A stretch of 64,000 bases of DNA from contig NC_053389.1 of assembly GCF_905171765.1 (NCBI RefSeq), forward strand, positions 215,890,624-215,954,623, written 5' to 3'. A program made the translations under genes and the position numbers. The notes under the pieces are model-generated. The model had not been told where the DNA came from, ran no database searches, and saw only the letters and a program-made list of their open reading frames with translations. The stretch comes from Bufo bufo (taxonomy: Eukaryota; Chordata; Amphibia; Anura; Bufonidae). Every line of letters starts with the position of its first letter. The stretch's first letter is position 1. Below, one piece after another: positions 23,715-34,690 of the stretch.

Positions 23715-23990
23715 CAGTTCTCGCAGTAAAATGCTTTTGCTGTAACTACATTGTATCTTGAAGTAATAGAACACTTTCACTAAAACGGGTATACTAATTC
23801 AGTTATTGTAGTAGAATGCCTTTGAAACTTTGCTGTAACTGAACAGTATCGTGCAGTAATCCAATGCGCACACTAACACAGGTATACTAGTGGCATTATT
23901 TCAGTAAAATGCCTTCGCTGTAACAGAATGATATCTTGCAGTAATACATTGCGCTCAATAACACTGTTATATTAAAGCACTGAAATGTGC
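23715..23990. repeat. Diverged tandem repeat, about 90 bp x 3
   Basis: Three copies of a unit with AGTAAAATGC.TT.GCTGTAAC and TATC.TG.AGTAAT; CTGTAAC occurs at 23740, 23833 and 23918. Confidence 0.65.
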
Positions 23991-24431
23991 TAAAATTGAG
24001 TAAAAAAAAACAAAAAGATTAGGGGATCCAGTGGAGGGAGGTACACAGATTTAAAAAATTTTAACAGGTCACAGGCCCTCCTTAAACTTCAGCTACTAAA
24101 CTGTTCAAATTAGAACAGGTATGTATCAGAAAATGCCAATGGTGGGTGTTCAAGAAGGCACTCTTGTTACTGTATACTGTAAATCAGCAGTACAAACAAA
24201 TACAAAAAACTCTGATGTATCTTATTAGAAAAGACTTCCGCATTCTCAATTTATTAGTCACGTCTTCCACTCTCCCCTGTACTGATCATTCACTCTCAAT
24301 TCACTGCTAAAATTATACTCTCTTTTTACTAAGTGGTCTTCAGGAGCTCTAATAGCCTGGTGGTCACCAGAATGTTTGCATCCACATACTACCATAAGGC
24401 TTCTGTGGTGCCTGGGAGAGTTGGCAAGTAA

Positions 24432-24919
24432 GGCTACTTTCACACTAGCGTTCGGAGCGGATCCGTCTGATGTTTCATCAGACGGATCCGCTCCGGTAAT
24501 GCAGACGTTCGCATCCGTTCAGAACGGATCCGTCTGCATTAAAACTTAGAAAATTTTTTAAGTATGAAAGTAGCCTGAGCGGATCCGTTCAGACTTTACA
24601 TTGTAAGTCAAAGGGGAACGGATCCGCTTGAAGATTGAGCCATATTGTGTCATCTTCAAGCGGATCCGTCCCCATTGACTTCCATTATAAGTCCGCTCGC
24701 CTCCGCACAGCCAGGCGGACACCTGAACGCTGCAAGCAGCGTTCAGGTGTCCGCTCACTGAGCGGAGCGGAGGCTGAGCACTGGCAGGCGGATGCATTCT
24801 CAGTGGATCCGCCTCCACTGAGAATGCATTGGGGCCAGACGGATGCGTTCGGGGCCGCTTGTGAGCCCCTTCAAACGGAGCGCACGAGCGGACACCCGAA
24901 CGCTAGTGTGAAAGTAGCC
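24432..24919. mobile_element. Harbinger-style MITE, CGGATCCG-rich
   Basis: Ends GGCTACTTTCACACTAGCG and its complement, TAA left and TTA right. At least six CGGATCCG-type palindromes inside. Close relative of 49973-50470. The frames across it are not genes. Confidence 0.85.
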
Positions 24920-25567
24920 TTAGTATGTCTTCTGAGAGGAGATGGATAACTCACTCAGGAATCGAGTTACATACTATCTATCAAAGTCTGTGAAGAGGTT
25001 AGGAGTTGGAGGTAGCAGCTGTAAAGAGACAGAGGCACACCTACTTATGCTGCGGCTCTTATTTTTATTTTTTCGTTGGATTCACAGCTACATTGCTTAT
25101 TACCACTTTAGGGTACAGCTACACGACAAGGGTACAACTAGTAATTTCGCGCAATGTTTTTTTTGTAATGATAGTCTATTGTGTTGCACTGTGACATGTG
25201 ACATGTTATGACTGTGGCATGACATTTGCACAAAAATCCGTCTTAAAAATCCATCTTTCGGTAGTCACAGGGCACGCTACCGAAAGATGGGGAACAATAT
25301 CTTCTCTTGTCTATGTGCTTTCTATGAGAGATGATCTAGCAGCTGGTCACTGCCCATTCTGAAACTGAGCTCAGAGGAAACACAGCAGTCTATTCTGAAA
25401 AGGTACCTGAAACAGGTATGCTTTAAGAGTTTATAGCTTTTTTGGTTTGTATTAAGAATCATTTATGACAGTAGCTGTAATTTTGTAATGTATTTCTTTT
25501 ACCTATTGCTCCTATTTTCTGTTCTGGGCTGTGGTCACATGACCATGTCTATACTGCTCTTTCATAT
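24920..25567. other. Nothing recognised
   Basis: A small inverted pair around ATCTTTCGGTAG...CTACCGAAAGAT (25252-25288) is the only structure seen. Confidence 0.35.
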
Positions 25568-25570
25568 TTA

Positions 25571-25790
25571 GGGCTCCTGCATACGACCGTGTGCTGGCCG
25601 GGCCTGTGCTGTGGATCCGTATCCAACAGTCCGCACCGCAAAAAAGTAGTGCATGAACTAGTTTTTTTTTGCAGTGCGGAGGTACGGACAGAAAACCCAC
25701 AGTAGCACTCCGTAGTGCTGTCGTGGGCTTCCGATCCGTGCCTCTGTCCCGTCCCGCACCGCAACTCCTGGATTGCGGACCCATTCAAGT
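25571..25790. mobile_element. Truncated Harbinger-style MITE
   Basis: Begins after TTA with GGGCTCCTGCATACGACCG, similar to GGCCTCATGCACACGACCG ends, then GC-rich hairpin text. No right end. Confidence 0.55.
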
Positions 25791-25917
25791 GAATTTTTCT
25801 ACATGGTAATAATGGGTCAGGAAAATGTAAATGAGGTAAGCATCTGTTAAAAAACATAGTAATCCCAGAAAACCCAGTTAATGCACAACTGAGTTTTAGA
25901 GCTTCTCACAAATTACA

Positions 25918-26418
25918 GGCTCATGCACACAAACGTATTTCCTTTCCGCTTCCGTTTTTTTTTTTGCAGACCGTATGCGGAACCATTCACTTCAATGGGG
26001 CTGTAGAAAATACAGAAGTTACTCCGTGTGCATTCCGTTTCCATTTGTCCGCATGGCCGTTCCGCAAAAAAGTAGTGCATGTCCTATTATTGTCTGCAAA
26101 TCACGGTCCGAGGCCTCATTCAAGCAAAAAATACGGAACGCACACGGAACACATCCGCATGTCATCCGTATTTTGCCGATCCATACTGTAGAAATGCTAT
26201 GCCCAGCCAATATTGCTTATGTGTTTGGTGATTAATAAGCTACTGTTTCTGTATAAGATCCGCAAAAAACGGATCAAATACAGAAATCATATGGATATGT
26301 TTTGTGCAATAACGGAACGGAAGAGGACTTAAATCAGAGAGAAAAAAAAACTCAGATACGGAACAACGGATCAGTGAAAAACGGACCGCAAAACAACAAC
26401 GTTCGTGTGCATGAGGCC
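25918..26418. mobile_element. Harbinger-style MITE (GGC(C)TCATGCACAC ends)
   Basis: Left GGCTCATGCACACAAACG, right CGTTCGTGTGCATGAGGCC followed by TAA. Interior of CGGAAC/ACGGAT hairpins. Confidence 0.8.
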
Positions 26419-26629
26419 TAACTTCTACTTTTGATAGGGACATTGTGAGGATCCATTCCAGCCTCCCCCAAGTGTTCTGGTCTGCTTATATTGACTTCTA
26501 GGTGCCCCAGTATGCGGCTTCTTCATCCAGCAGTTCTCCTCAAGCCTGGTTTAGACTTCCTTGCCATACTTCTAAGCCAATCACTAGGGAGCCCTATCCT
26601 TATCCTTGCTGCTATCCTCAGCACACATG

Positions 26630-27106
26630 GGGCCAGATTTATCATTAGCTCAGGTCAGAATAATGGAGTGAAAAAGTCTCAAAAAAGTCCCAAACGCTAA
26701 AACTGCGCACAAATTTGCGACTTTTTTCTGCTCTGCACTATGCTCGCCAGTTTTCTGAAAGTGGGCGTGTTTTCTTATGTAAATGAATCTCTAGACAGAT
26801 TTACTATTGGGACTATTTAAAAAAGTCGCAAAAAAGTCGCAAAAAAGTCCCAATTTCACTCCAGTGAGGACCATGCTTATCTTATGAGACTTTTTAATAG
26901 AACATGCGACTTTTTCATAAAAACGTGCGACTTTTTCATAAAAACGTGCGACTTTTGTAAAGCTGCTTACTGACGGATAAACTGCTACCGTCAAACCACA
27001 TTTATTACAGTCTTAAAGGGCCGATCATAAATCTGACTTGGCTAAAACTGACTTAAGCCATATGTGAAAGTGGAGTGAGCTGTCAGAGTAATGATAAATC
27101 TGGCCC
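26630..27106. mobile_element. MITE with GGGCCAGATTTATCATTA ends
   Basis: Inverted ends GGGCCAGATTTATCATTA and TAATGATAAATCTGGCCC; ATG flanks both sides. Interior repeats AAAAAGTCGCA and GCGACTTTTT motifs in both orientations. Confidence 0.82.
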
Positions 27107-28126
27107 ATGGTGTGTAAGAGATGGTTGATGCTCACAGTACACAGATCTAGGAATCTGAATACACGTTCTCATAAAGAGGGAGAAATAATTGCCAGTCAAA
27201 CAAGACCGTTTATGGGGGAGAGGGAGAGAACACAAGGACAAATTAATTACTATGTAAACGGATACAGTCAGTCCAGTTAAGGGTGCTGACTAATAAGCTA
27301 CAACCAACACACACAAGGGCACTTCATAAATGAATTCTGTTATGACTGGTGTAAAAAAATAAATTAAAAAAATAACTTTGCATGTGATGTACAGATTTGT
27401 CCAGGTTCACCTAAAGTGACCTTTGAGAAGAAGTTGGTTAAAAATCTATTGACCATTTAAAACTCAGGTAATCTCCAACATAGTACTTACATTATTTTAC
27501 AGTGGTACGATAGCCATTAATAGTTTTGGATATTTCAGTGTTCAGCTCTGTATGCATTATGGGGCCAAGTTCACAACCCCCTACTGATGGCATCTTATTA
27601 CACCTAATGCTGTTGCCTTTGCAGCACTTTACAAAGCAGAGCAGAGCAGAGCAGAACAGCAAACCGCCTCAAGAGGGCAGTAACGTTCAGTGTGAGCAGC
27701 TGCACAGAGAACAGTCCAATATTTGTATAAATTAATCCACATATTTAATCTATGTTGAATTCCTACCACCCGGCGACAGCTCCGACAATCCACTGCTACA
27801 GCATCTTGTAGCTCAGTTGCTTTCCCCCTTAACCAACAGTGTTCACAGCATCATTGTGGCAATTCATTTAGAGGAACACTATACCTTATATAAATCTATA
27901 GCTGTGCAATATGTGACCACTGACCTGCTGTAATAAAATGGCTACACAGCTCTACAAAAACAGATACTAAATAAATGTATAACTACTCTTTTTTTTTTTT
28001 TTTCAAAAGATTTTCCAGCTTCTCACTGCCTCAATACGATCTAGATATCTTAAAGCATATAAAGGGAACGTGAACAGCAAATACTGTCCAATAATGGGAT
28101 AATGGGATTGAGCCACAGATCTGTTA
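27107..28126. other. Nothing recognised
   Basis: AT-rich intergenic DNA, with only a short AGAGC run near 27640. Confidence 0.4.
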
Positions 28127-28329
28127 GGGTATGTTCATACAACATATTCTGATTTTCTGCATGGTATTGGTGTGGTTTTTGGCATGTTTTTTTCCGCTTC
28201 CCATTCATTTGAATGAGAGAATCAGCACAGATTCCACTCCAAGAAAGAGAATTCTATTTCAAGTTCTGCCTCCCATTAAAATGAATGGGAGTCTTTTTTA
28301 GCACAAAAAAAAGTCACGTGAACAGGCCC
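28127..28329. mobile_element. Short Harbinger-style MITE
   Basis: TTA at 28124-28126 and 28330-28332 flank GGGTATGTTCATAC... and ...GTGAACAGGCCC. Non-coding. Confidence 0.65.
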
Positions 28330-28365
28330 TTACACCTCACAATGACTGAGGAGTTTTATGATGAG

Positions 28366-28532
28366 GGTTAGGACTCGAGCTACTTGAGAAATCTTTGCGC
28401 GGTGCTCGGGCTCAGAAAGGTCCTCCATAGTAGGATATGTTGGCTAATCTCTCAATTTTAACATCAGTTTGAGGGTTTAGTAAGACCGCAGAGTGCACCT
28501 GTCTTTGCAAATATTTTATTGTTATATTGGTT
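28366..28532 (+). repeat. Direct repeat, copy 1 (about 165 bp)
   Basis: Starts GGTTAGGACTCGAGCTACTT and runs to TTTGCAAATATTTTATTG. Nearly identical to 28937-29098. Confidence 0.8.
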
Positions 28533-28936
28533 ATCACATCCACATAATTGCTATCTTGCGTAGGATGTTTATTGTGGTACTTGTGGTCTGCAGCGGGTAT
28601 CCTCCACTGTATGCATTTTTGCTGGGGATCGCCATTAGCAACGGGCCACAAGTGCAGTATTTGCTCCCCTGTATACACATGTACAACTACATATGGGTTT
28701 CAGCACTTCCTGCCTGTTTAACACCACTCCATTTTTTCAGTTTGTTTGTATATAGAGATGCTTGAAGGGGTATAAACTCCAATTTAAATGTGCCTGTTTT
28801 CCATCCACAGGCTACATTTCGGTGCACCTGCGAGGCCTGGGCCATATCAGTCAGTCTTGAGTCCCTCCTCCCATTGCTACATGCTGGAGGTAACTAGTGA
28901 GTCGGTATTGCCGATACGGCACAGGTAGTTGAGTGT

Positions 28937-29098
28937 TAGGACCCGAGCTACTTGAGAAACCTTGGCGCGGTGCTCAGGCACAGACATGTCCTCCTATAGT
29001 AGGACATGTTGGCTAATCTCTCAATTTTAACATCAGTTTGAGGGTTTAGTAAGACCGCAGAGTGCACCTGTCTTTGCAAATATTATTATATTGGAGTT
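28937..29098 (+). repeat. Direct repeat, copy 2
   Basis: Same orientation and sequence as 28366-28532 with a few differences (CCTTGGCGCGG for CTTTGCGCGG). The two copies bracket about 400 bp, which may be the body of a small element with terminal direct repeats. Confidence 0.8.
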
Positions 29099-29297
29099 TT
29101 ATGATGACCTGAAAGCATCTGGAAATTCCAGTGTTAACTTTGAGCTATGTCCTCCAACAATTATCTGTTGGGAAATATGGAGCATGGCAGTGAACAACTC
29201 TAGGTTGTTGTATGAGTCTTCAGAAATAATAAGTAGCAGTCAAACTTCAAAATGATTGTGGGTCTTCATAAATATCATACAATAAATTATATTCCTA

Positions 29298-29694
29298 TTA
29301 AAAGGAACTCATTAACGTTGAAAAAAGTCTCATTTGTGGCCAGCATATTATAGAGCAGGAGTAGCTGAGCACATTGATGTATATATTTGTGGCAACAAAA
29401 TTCAGTATAACTTGATTTTTTTCATTTAAACTTCTGCACATCCTGGTCTTAAGAGTCCAGTGGGCGGTTCTACTCAGTGATTGACAGCTTTACCCTATCA
29501 GTGTGCATATAGAGATTGCCATTAATCACTGAGTAGGACCGCCTATCAGACTCCTAAGCCCAGAATGAGCTGAGGTTTACATGAATAAACTACTAGTTAT
29601 ACTGAATCATTTCCCACAAGCTGCATACCAATCTGCTCTTTATCATGTCGCCTGCAGGCTGCACTGCATATTCCATGCGACTGGTTCCCTTTAA
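29298..29694. mobile_element. TTAA-flanked MITE, same family as 12399 and 55861
   Basis: TTAAAAGGAACTCATTAAC at the left, GGTTCCCTTTAA at the right. Internal AGAGCAGGAGTAGCTGAGCA and the ATTGACAGC...ATCACTGAGTAGGACCGCC hairpin. Confidence 0.75.
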
Positions 29695-29785
29695 TGAAAT
29701 TAAACTAGAGATCTGGAACAATTGCATTGTGTACCTGAAATGTATCAACCAATGATTTTTAGTAACATAGACAAAACGATTATAG

Positions 29786-30211
29786 TTAAAGGGGTTATCC
29801 AAGTTCTATAATGCCCTTCCATATGCCCGGGCCCCTCACAGAGGTTGTACTTACCTCTGTCCCCGGAACCTCCTCGTCGCTTCTCATAAAGGCACGGCTG
29901 CCACTGTAATTCCCCGTTGTGCGGGTGAAAACATCCGGCGCCAGGGTGGGCAGCCAATATTAGGCCGCAACTGGGACGAGCCTCCCTTGCATCGTCGGTG
30001 ATGCTAGGAAGGCTCATTTCCGTCGCAGCCTACTATTGGCTTCCCCCATTCCCCCCCGTCACTGGATCTTTGCATCCGCGCGACAGGGAGATGCAGCAGT
30101 GGCCGTGCCGGTATCAAAAGCACCACTGGTGCCGGGGACCACGTTAAGTACAACCTCTGTGAGGGGCCCGGCTTATGGAAAGGCATTTTAGAACTTGGAT
30201 AACCCCTTTAA
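29786..30211. mobile_element. TTAA-flanked T2-style MITE
   Basis: TTAAAGGGGTTATCCAAGTT...AACTTGGATAACCCCTTTAA with an inner matching pair ATAATGCC/GGCATTTTA. GC-rich interior. Confidence 0.85.
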
Positions 30212-30639
30212 TAAATGAAAAAATTATCAAATTGTTATGTATAATGACTATGCACAGCCGGAACCTCATTGACTATTATGGAATCCAGTAGGGAACCAGC
30301 TGCTTTCCATTGAAATGCCAGCTTTTGGCCGGACAAAAAGTTGGGCATGCATTAATTTTTCTCCAGTCGAATCATGCCAGATCCCATCATAGTCAATATG
30401 GTCCAGCCGTGCACAACATTATCTGGCTGGGCCAGATCTGGTCAACTCCGACCGGCTGTTCTTCTGCCGAATTTGTAAATGCATATGTGGACGTAGCAAT
30501 AGTGGCTATTATATATTATTTCAATTCTGTTATGAGCATGATTCTTTGTACTTCCACATAGTAAAGTATAGCCGTGTCTGCATCATGATCAGAGCATGCA
30601 TCAGATCTATATGTGATGTGATGAAAGCAGATTTTGATC
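30212..30639. other. Nothing firmly recognised
   Basis: Several short inverted words (GGCCGGAC, GGCTGGGCC), but no element ends defined. Confidence 0.3.
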
Positions 30640-31270
30640 CCAATGCTATGCTGGGGGCCCCAGACATTGTCAAGGTGTCACCACATGTTGCTGATCTCCA
30701 GAGGGGATGGTAAGGCATGGTGCACTCCAATGGGAAATAGGTCTAAAGAGTCATGGTTTGCAGAAAACCAGTGTGCGTCTTTATTCAAGGATCTCAAGTG
30801 CAAAACAATACATGCAAGGCACTGAGCTGGCTTCTTCAATCTCCTCTCTGGCACAAGAAGGTTCTGCGCTAAGGAAATGCCTGAGCTAGCTCTCCCCCCT
30901 CTCCCTCTCCCTCTCTCAGAAGGCTGGTACCCTGGCCAAGGGTCTGGTAGCCCAGGGTCTGTGGCTGAGTATTCCCGTCTCAGTGTCTTCTTCTGGTCAC
31001 TCATGCAATCTAGCAGAGACTCTTCTACTAAACACTGGTCCCTATCTGCAGACAATTAGGGGCTCTGGCTGCTCTGCTGATATACAGTTTCTAGCTGAAC
31101 TAGAACCTTCTAGTGGGAGGTGTGGAGTGAAGAAGCACAGGCTAAACAGAAATAATGTTGCAGTTTTAGTCTGTCATAGACTTGTACAGAGTTTCAATAA
31201 AAGTCTATGGGAAGGAAGTAGTTTTCCAGATACAAACAAGTCTTCAGATATAAACAACAGAGCTAAACGA
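30640..31270 (-). mobile_element. Possible LTR-derived sequence
   Basis: On the minus strand a TTGAATAAAGACGC segment near 30779 resembles an LTR polyadenylation signal, with CT-rich text upstream. Ends and duplication are not resolved. Confidence 0.3.
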
Positions 31271-31273
31271 GAC

Positions 31274-31565
31274 AGTCATAGTAACATAGTTTATAAGGCT
31301 GAAAAAATACATTTGTCCATCCAGTTCAGCCTGTTATCATGCAAGTTGATCCAGAGGAAGGCAAAAAAAACTATTTTCCCCACTTTAGGGGAAAAAATTC
31401 CTTCCCGACTGCAATCAGGCAATCAGAATAACTCCTTGGATCAAGACCTATCTCTAGTAGCTATAGCTTGTAATATTATTATACTCCAGAAATACATCCA
31501 GGCCCCTCTTGAACTATTTTAGTGAACTCATCATCACCACCTCCTCAGTCTCACTGCTGTTACAG
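31274..31565 (+). repeat. Dispersed repeat (AACATAGTTTATAAGGCTGAA)
   Basis: Contains AGTTTATAAGGCTGAAAAAA, GTCCATCCAGTTCAGCCTG and CAAGTTGATCCAGAGGAAGG, which I recall as abundant in amphibian genomes. Family not certain. Confidence 0.5.
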
Positions 31566-31568
31566 TAA

Positions 31569-32003
31569 GGCTACTTTCACACTGGCGTTTAGGCTTTCCA
31601 TTTGTGAGATCCGTTCAGGGCTCTCACAAGCGGTCCAAAACGGATCAGTTTTGCCCTAATGCATTCTGAATAGAAAAGGATCCGCTCAGAATGCATTAGT
31701 TTGCCTCCGTTCTGTCTCCATTCCGCTTTAGAGGCGGACACCAAAATGTTGCTTGCAGCGTTTTGGTGTCCGTCTGACGAAACTGAGCCAAACTGATCCG
31801 TCCTGACACACAATGTAAGTCAATGGGGACGGATCCGTTTTCTATGACACAATAGAAAATTGATCCGTCCTCCATTGACTTTCAGTGGTGTTCAAGACGT
31901 ATCCGTCTTGGTTATGTTAAAGATAATGCAAACGGATCCGTTCTGAACGGATGCAGACGTTTGTATTATCTGAACTGATCCGTCTGTGCAGATCCAAGTT
32001 ATG
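31569..32003. mobile_element. Harbinger-style MITE cut off at the right
   Basis: TAA then GGCTACTTTCACACTGGCG, followed by ACGGATCCG hairpins. No right terminus; the Penelope-like sequence begins at about 32004. Confidence 0.7.
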
Positions 32004-33098
32004 TTCCAAGATGTAATAAACACTCCCTTACAGCACAAGATGGCATTGCTGCTTATATGGGGGCATATGGAGGAAGGTGACAAATGGAACATTGTACTGA
32101 CATGATAAATACATAGTCATGTCACAAATAAGTACACCCATCCCATATCTGTTGGACCACAATATCAACCATCCTATTGTGTCACTATATGAAACAGGCA
32201 TATGAGATTGCCTCATTTAACACTTTCGGATGAACAGTCTGCAACTTAAAGATCCACATTGCTTCCTTCCGAAACAGCGCTATATCAACGTCCCTGCCTC
32301 GGATGGATCTTCTAATATGTTCAATCTTCTGCACCTTCAGTACATCAGGATTGCCATCATGAATATCACACACGTGGCGTGCCACGTTGATTTCGAATGT
32401 CCGAAAGATGTTCGCCAATTCTCCTCCTCAACTCATGTTTGGTTTTACCTACGTATTGTAGGCCGTACTGGCAGGTAATAAGGTACACAACGCCCATTGA
32501 TGTGCACCTGATAAAGGAACGAATGTTATATCTCTCTCTAGTAGTGTAGCTAGTGAAAGAGGCCCCTTTCATGATGTTACTGCATATTATACAGGAGCCA
32601 CAAGGAAAAGTTCCATTAAGCGTATTTTTGAGGCATGTTTCAGGCATTGGGCATGTATACAAACTGTGCACTAACCGATCGCGTAAGTTGGAACTACGGC
32701 GACAAGTTATGGATGGGCGATCTGGTATCAATCACCCGATGTCTGGATCAGACTGTAAAATGGGCCAATGGCATTGCAGAATATCACGTATCTGTTGGTG
32801 AACCTTATCATATGTAGCTATACTTCTGAGGGTAAAGTCATCTTTGTCCCTAGTTTTTGGGACGAGAAGTTGACTTCGATCAGCACACATAGAATGATGA
32901 AATGCCCTTTTTAATGTGTGCTGCGGGTACCCCCGATTAGTAAATCGAGTCCTCAGATCCGATGCAACTGCTTTAAACTCACCAAGTTCAGAACAATTTC
33001 TCCTAGCCCTGAGGTATTGCCCTTTCGGGATACCTCTTTTCAGGGCCAGCGGATGCCCACTCTTCCAATGTAAGAGGCTATTGGTAAATGTTTGCTTT
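32004..33098 (-). mobile_element. Penelope-like element, 5'-truncated inverted copy
   Basis: Minus-strand copy of the C-terminal half of a Penelope-like retroelement plus its 3' UTR. Frame 32732-33154 carries the end of the RT region (TFTNSLLHWKSGHPLALKRG, YLRARRNCSELGEF). Frame 32366-32731 is the linker and GIY-YIG nuclease start (CGSCIICSNI, GVVYLITCQYGLQYVGKTK). It meets the plus-strand copy head to head near 33099. It preserves the uninterrupted sequence corresponding to the chromovirus insertion point (32730-32763). Such elements use an RT plus GIY-YIG endonuclease to insert. Confidence 0.88.
32366..32731 (-). pseudogene. GIY-YIG endonuclease domain of Penelope-like element
   Basis: Cys-rich linker (FPCGSCIIC) followed by GVVYLITC...LQYVGKTKHELRRR, the GIY-YIG core with the conserved Arg helix. 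The remaining part continues in another frame at 32185-32418 (VARHVCDIHDGNPDVLKVQK), so the frame is broken. Nearly identical to the plus-strand copy at 39530-40071. Confidence 0.88.
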
Positions 33099-34186
33099 CT
33101 TTCCGGTTCTTGCCACGTTCTACAGTCTGCCCAAATTACATAAACAGGGGACACAATTAAAGGGCAGGCCTATTGTCTCAGGCATAGACAGTCTGACTGC
33201 CAATATCAGCACACATGTAGATACGATATTGCGGCCATTTGTGGCTAGCCTGCCATCGTATGCCCGGGACACTATGGAGCTGCAGCAGTTAGATAGTATT
33301 CAATGCAAGGATGATCTGTGGTTGGCTAGTTTGGATGTGGAGGTTTTGTACAGCTCTATACCTCATGACATTGGGTGTAGAGCTGTTGAGGCCTTCCTCC
33401 AACATTCCAACATAGAGGTGAATATTGCCGTCACCACAACATCTTCCTGCTGCAACTCTTGGACTTTGTCCTTACACGTAATATCTTTCTCTTTGATCAC
33501 CACATCTACCACCAGCTCAGAGGAGTGGCGATGGGTAGTCCCTGTGCCCCCATGTTTGCAAATCTCTACCTGGGCTGGTGGGAGAAAGAAGTTGTGTTTG
33601 GTGACATGATGGAACAGTACACATGATCCATACAATTGTGGATCAGATACATCGATGATGTGCTGATACTATGGAAGGGAACAAGAGAAAGCTTCACTGG
33701 GTTTGTGGCAGCGTTGAATATCAATCAGTTGGGCCTATTTTTTACGTCAGAGATGCAGGAACGTCAAATTGCATTTCTAGACTTTATGATCACGATAGGC
33801 ACAGATAGAAGAATAACCACCAATTTGTTCAGAAAGCAAACATCTACCAATAGCCTCTTACATTGGAAGAGTGGGCATTCGCTGGCCCTGTAAAGAGGTA
33901 TCCCGAAAGGGCAATACCTCAGGGCTAGGAGAAATTGTTCTGAACTTGGTGAGTTTAAAGCAGTTGCATCAGATCTGAGGACTCGATTTACTAATCGGGG
34001 GTACCCGCAGCACACATTGAAAAGAGCATTTCATCATTCTATGTGTGCTGATCGTAGTCAACTTCTCGTCCTCAAAACTAGGGACAAAGATGACTCTACC
34101 CTCAGAAGTATAGCTACGTATGATGAGGCCCACCAACAGATACGTGATATTCTGCAATGCCATTGGCCCATTTTACAGTCTGATCC
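33099..34186 (+). pseudogene. Penelope-like reverse transcriptase, broken frames
   Basis: Plus strand: TFYSLPKLHKQGTQLKGRPI (RT motif with PKLHK), LASLDVEVLYSSIPHD (catalytic Asp region), then after a frameshift near 33410 RGVAMGSPCAPMFANLYL, and WIRYIDDVLILW (YxDD, 33640-33675). A stop (TAA, 33892) interrupts the thumb region, followed by YLRARRNCSELGEFKAV. The copy is 5'-truncated at the head-to-head junction and continues beyond the chromovirus at 39530. Not active as it stands. Confidence 0.88.
34182..34186. repeat. Target-site duplication GATCC (left of chromovirus 1)
   Basis: GATCC directly before the LTR TGTCACGG, repeated at 39525-39529. Removal of one copy plus the element restores the Penelope-like sequence as seen in the inverted copy. 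Confidence 0.95.
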
Positions 34187-34677
34187 TGTCACGGAACCAT
34201 GAACCAGACGTACAACAAGAGATAAGTGAAAATAAGAAGGCTTTATTGAAAATAAAGCTGTAAAGCAAAAGTCCAAACGGATGGTGAAACCGAGCAGAGT
34301 CTTTGCGAAGCCAGAGGTCAGGAACCAGAAGGGTAGTCAGACGAAGCCAGGATCAGGAACCAGCAGGGTAGTCAGACGAAGCCAGGATCAGGAACCAGCA
34401 GGGTAGTCAGACGAAGCCAGGATCAGGAACCAGCAGGGTAGTCAGACGAAGCCAGGATCAGGAACCAGAAGCAGCAGCAGTCTTAGAAGCATGTGAACAC
34501 AAGAGGACCAAGCAAGGAACTGAAGCCACAGACCTCCTATATATATGAGCTAGGCATCCAGCTCCTCCCAGGGGAAGGAGGAGCCGCAGGGTGGAAGGCT
34601 ACAAGAAACCCAGGACCCAAGATGGCCGCCAGCACATGTCAAACGAAGGAGAGCAGCAAGCAGGTAAGACCATGACA
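34187..34677 (-). repeat. 3' LTR of chromovirus 1
   Basis: 491 bp. Contains about four 35-bp tandem units (CTGGTTCCTGATCCTGGCTT in element sense), a TATATATA box and AATAAA. Confidence 0.95.
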
Positions 34678-34680
34678 GTA

Positions 34681-34690
34681 CCTCCCCCTC
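34681..34690 (-). promoter_or_regulatory. Polypurine tract of chromovirus 1
   Basis: GAGGGGGAGG on the minus strand, 3 bp before the 3' LTR and overlapping the gag-pol stop codon; primes plus-strand DNA synthesis in such elements. Confidence 0.8.
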
